A stretch of DNA of 64,000 nt, taken from NCBI GenBank assembly GCA_947038565.1, contig CAMQWP010000008.1, forward strand, positions 1 to 64,000. The letters are read 5' to 3'. The notes below the pieces were generated by a model. That model saw nothing but the letters and a program-made list of their open reading frames with translations, was not told the DNA's origin and searched no databases. Made by a program: the position numbers and the translations under genes. Shown in pieces: positions 61,884-64,000 of the stretch. Each line of letters begins with the position of its first letter. The stretch's first letter is position 1. The DNA comes from an uncultured Clostridia bacterium. GTDB lineage: Bacteria; Bacillota; Clostridia; Christensenellales; UBA3700.

Positions 61884-62146
61884 ATACTTATATATCTAAA
61901 AATAGCAGTTTAAGCAATTATTATCTAAACTTTTGCTTATAGAACTATACTCCTTTCTTTTACTATAGTTATTATTATTAATGTCAACACTAGGACGCAA
62001 ATTTAGTTTTAACGAGCAAAAATAGCGAATAGCCTATCATTAATTTAATATAAAGATAATCAGGATTTTAATTTTGCAATCACACTAATGTAAAATTTAT
62101 TTGATTGATTTGAATAATATGTATAAACTCTCCTTTACATATTAAT
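61884..62146. other. AT-rich intergenic region
   Basis: About 260 bases after the TetR-type gene with no gene, promoter or RNA element that I can recognise. The gap continues past the terminator to 62307, again without recognisable features. Confidence 0.4.
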
Positions 62147-62186
62147 AAAACACCCTCCACTGGCTTATGCTTATGGAGGGTGTTTT
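62147..62186. terminator. Bidirectional terminator
   Basis: AAAACACCCTCCA and TGGAGGGTGTTTT form a 13-pair stem with Ts on both sides, between the convergent TetR-type gene and the Nudix-like gene. Confidence 0.9.
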
Positions 62187-62307
62187 ATTTTTATTTTTAT
62201 TCATGACTATTTGATATTTTTATCTACTACTCGATATTTACAAGCTCTATCTCCACAAAATAACCTATTGCAAAATATTAATGCAATTAGCAAATAATAC
62301 TTATATA

Positions 62308-64000
62308 CTATTCTTCGCTACTTCTTAATAAATAAATCATCATAAGTGCAGATACTGGGTGCAGTTTAGTTTCGTGTTTTTTAAAGAACTTCTCGATTTT
62401 ATCGCAAAACCTACGCATTTCTGCAGTACTGATATTGCTATCTTTTTTGACATTGTTCCTGTTGTTCTTTTTCTTACTTATTGAAAAATTGAAATAGTGT
62501 ACCATACACCTGTTTCGTTTTATTAGATATTTCGTATAATCTCTTAATAAATTTAATATAGCAATACTGGCAGTTATTGACGAAATACATGTAGCTATTA
62601 TGTCAATAGTAATATTGATATCGCCTGCTCCTGATGTAAATGAGCTAACTAATAATAACACAATGGACAATGCCAAAACGGATATAGTGTCCAAGTATGA
62701 AATGGCAGTCATCAGTATGGACATTCTCCTATTCGTTGTATCACTTGCGTTATTATCTATCTTTAGGTTAATACCAAACTTTTTATCTGACTCGAAGTTT
62801 TCCACTGCTGATTCGACTTTTTTCTCGATTTCTTCCATGCAATCATTAGACTTACTCTTTGTGTAAATATTAAAATGAAACCGTCTTTTTTCTTCTATAG
62901 GTCTTAATTCTATAAAAGGTATTTCATTCTTTTCTACTTTACATTTAGTGGCATTTTCATCAATCTTACTAGTAGGACATATCCCGAGCAATGATATACC
63001 TAAGTATTCAAGGCTATTATTTGTAATTTCCACACCCAGTTCAGCATAAGCCTCTCTTTTAACTTCATCACTAAAGTCGATTCTTCTATCACTTTCTGTA
63101 TCGATAGTAGGATTGTCCTCGTATACTGATTTTTTATAAAATGATACATTATTATCAAGCAATTCACTCTGTCCATTGCAAGAAGGGTATATTGTACCAG
63201 TATCCACCACATCAGCGCTTCTCCTAGTCATAATATGCCGACCGTCAATAGTTAATATGTCACATGTCACAGCGCATGTATTGCTATTTAATGAACACTT
63301 TACACACTCATTTACTTGATCAATGCTTACATTATCGCCCGATAGATACATGCTTTTTAGCTTATCTTCATATATATCAGCACGATCCAACACTTCTCTA
63401 TATGTAGTATCCTCATTAATAGCACCCGAAAGAAGTATATGGTTTTTTATATAGCTATTGTCCATTGCATCAAGCGTAGCAAATGTCGTCTTGCAAAATT
63501 TAATATTATAAATTTGAAGATTACCGTTAGCACTATTATCCTTGCTCTTTTCTATTTTTAATACCTTGGGCATGACTCCTGAATAATAACATTTTGTTAA
63601 GCCAATTATATCCACATCAGCCATATTTAGCGGCTCTACTATTGAAGTTTTTTGACTTTTACTAGTTAAACAATCGTTTTCTTTTACATTAAAATTCGTA
63701 TACAATAGCGGCATTACCTTATGCAATGAACATCCTAGAGCGCGCAACTCGTACTTAAATGTGATTTTTCTCCTATTCTTAGTTGGCTTCGTTTTTATTT
63801 CATAATCCAATCCTAACACTAAATCGCTGTTCTTTAGAAACACAAATACTTCTTTTGCAATTCCTGTTATATCAAATTTCAGTCCAAATTTCATTGACAT
63901 ACATATCAATGATTTCGCAAATATAGCCTTTGCTGTCAATTCTTGATCTAAACTGCAAATTGGACTATCTATTTTTCTTAAACTAAATATCGGAGAATTT
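62308..64000 (-). CDS. Nudix-like protein with two C-terminal membrane helices (5' end outside window)
   Basis: The frame is open to the window edge (20 more codons beyond a TTG at 63939), so the N terminus is missing. Counting from the TTG, residues 1-110 form an unrecognised domain. Residues about 225-370 look Nudix-like: ILTIDGRHIMTRRSAD, then YPSCNGQSE, a roughly 35-residue insertion, and KREAYAELGVEI in place of the Nudix box REUxEExGU. One catalytic Glu is replaced by Ala, so hydrolysis may be lost. Two membrane helices follow (about 410-432 and 440-462) and a basic tail. This architecture recalls 2TM/SLATT-type effectors of nucleotide-dependent immunity, but that is inference. There is no Shine-Dalgarno at the TTG. 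Confidence 0.6.
   Translation of the reverse strand, partial: NSPIFSLRKIDSPICSLDQELTAKAIFAKSLICMSMKFGLKFDITGIAKEVFVFLKNSDLVLGLDYEIKTKPTKNRRKITFKYELRALGCSLHKVMPLLYTNFNVKENDCLTSKSQKTSIVEPLNMADVDIIGLTKCYYSGVMPKVLKIEKSKDNSANGNLQIYNIKFCKTTFATLDAMDNSYIKNHILLSGAINEDTTYREVLDRADIYEDKLKSMYLSGDNVSIDQVNECVKCSLNSNTCAVTCDILTIDGRHIMTRRSADVVDTGTIYPSCNGQSELLDNNVSFYKKSVYEDNPTIDTESDRRIDFSDEVKREAYAELGVEITNNSLEYLGISLLGICPTSKIDENATKCKVEKNEIPFIELRPIEEKRRFHFNIYTKSKSNDCMEEIEKKVESAVENFESDKKFGINLKIDNNASDTTNRRMSILMTAISYLDTISVLALSIVLLLVSSFTSGAGDINITIDIIATCISSITASIAILNLLRDYTKYLIKRNRCMVHYFNFSISKKKNNRNNVKKDSNISTAEMRRFCDKIEKFFKKHETKLHPVSALMMIYLLRSSEE

Noticed and set aside
1..64000. CRISPR arrays, insertion sequences, prophage or integrative-element boundaries
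   Set aside because: No regularly spaced direct repeats, transposase, integrase, or phage structural genes were seen; the tRNA genes at the left show no duplicated 3' ends indicating attachment sites.

Overview
The window is AT-rich, densely packed chromosomal DNA with strong Shine-Dalgarno sites and sigma-A-like promoters. Its gene families (AddAB, ECF-type vitamin uptake components, rubrerythrin, superoxide reductase, 2-hydroxyacyl-CoA dehydratase activator, CooC-like ATPase, InlB-type repeat protein) point to a strictly anaerobic, host-associated Firmicute of the class Clostridia. The assignment rests on gene content only; no rRNA gene lies inside the window. No transposase, integrase, prophage module or CRISPR array was seen.

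Layout. 1-700: tRNA-Ala and tRNA-Ile with their own consensus promoter, reading left toward a probable rRNA gene outside the window. 698-1900: CorA-type transporter behind a leader peptide and a terminator hairpin. 2044-9614: a membrane protein of unknown role, then addA and addB (recombinational repair). 9.8-10.8 kb: lipoprotein. 10.9-18.6 kb: a leftward operon of an Old-Yellow-Enzyme/dienoyl-CoA-reductase-like flavoenzyme, a CooC-like ATPase, two 2-hydroxyacyl-CoA dehydratase-family subunits, their ATP-dependent activator, an unannotated 37-residue protein and a small acetyl-CoA-synthase-like protein. This is the best candidate for an undescribed redox system. 19-29.4 kb: an ECF S-component/methyltransferase fusion, two GH20 hexosaminidases, rubrerythrin, TfoX-like, ArsC/Spx-like, DUF2804, iron-dependent alcohol dehydrogenase and an FAD oxidoreductase. 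29.6-43.4 kb: GH16-like enzyme, PL8 lyase lipoprotein, fluoride-riboswitch-controlled cation/proton antiporter, InlB-repeat protein, sulfatase with a two-gene CHR transporter, a BioY-BioB fusion, a small membrane protein and a membrane-anchored sialidase. 43.4-48.3 kb: two fused ATPase-permease ABC proteins. 48.5-54.5 kb: GNAT acetyltransferase, a frameshifted organophosphate-type MFS gene, desulfoferrodoxin, and a sugar-symporter-like protein with a long coiled tail paired with a lipoprotein. 54.8-59.5 kb: overlapping SF1 helicase and MrfA-like helicase genes. 59.8-61.9 kb: MFS transporter divergent from a TetR-type regulator. 62.3-64.0 kb: a Nudix-like protein with two C-terminal membrane helices, cut by the window edge.

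How the genes fit together. Sialidase, two GH20 enzymes, PL8 lyase and sulfatase suggest use of host or mucosal glycans, glycosaminoglycans included. Only the PL8 enzyme and the sialidase show export or anchoring signals, so the GH20 enzymes and the sulfatase probably finish imported fragments in the cytoplasm. Rubrerythrin and superoxide reductase handle oxidative stress. Two separate genes fuse an ECF-type membrane S component to a soluble enzyme, which is unusual. Most genes lie on the minus strand.
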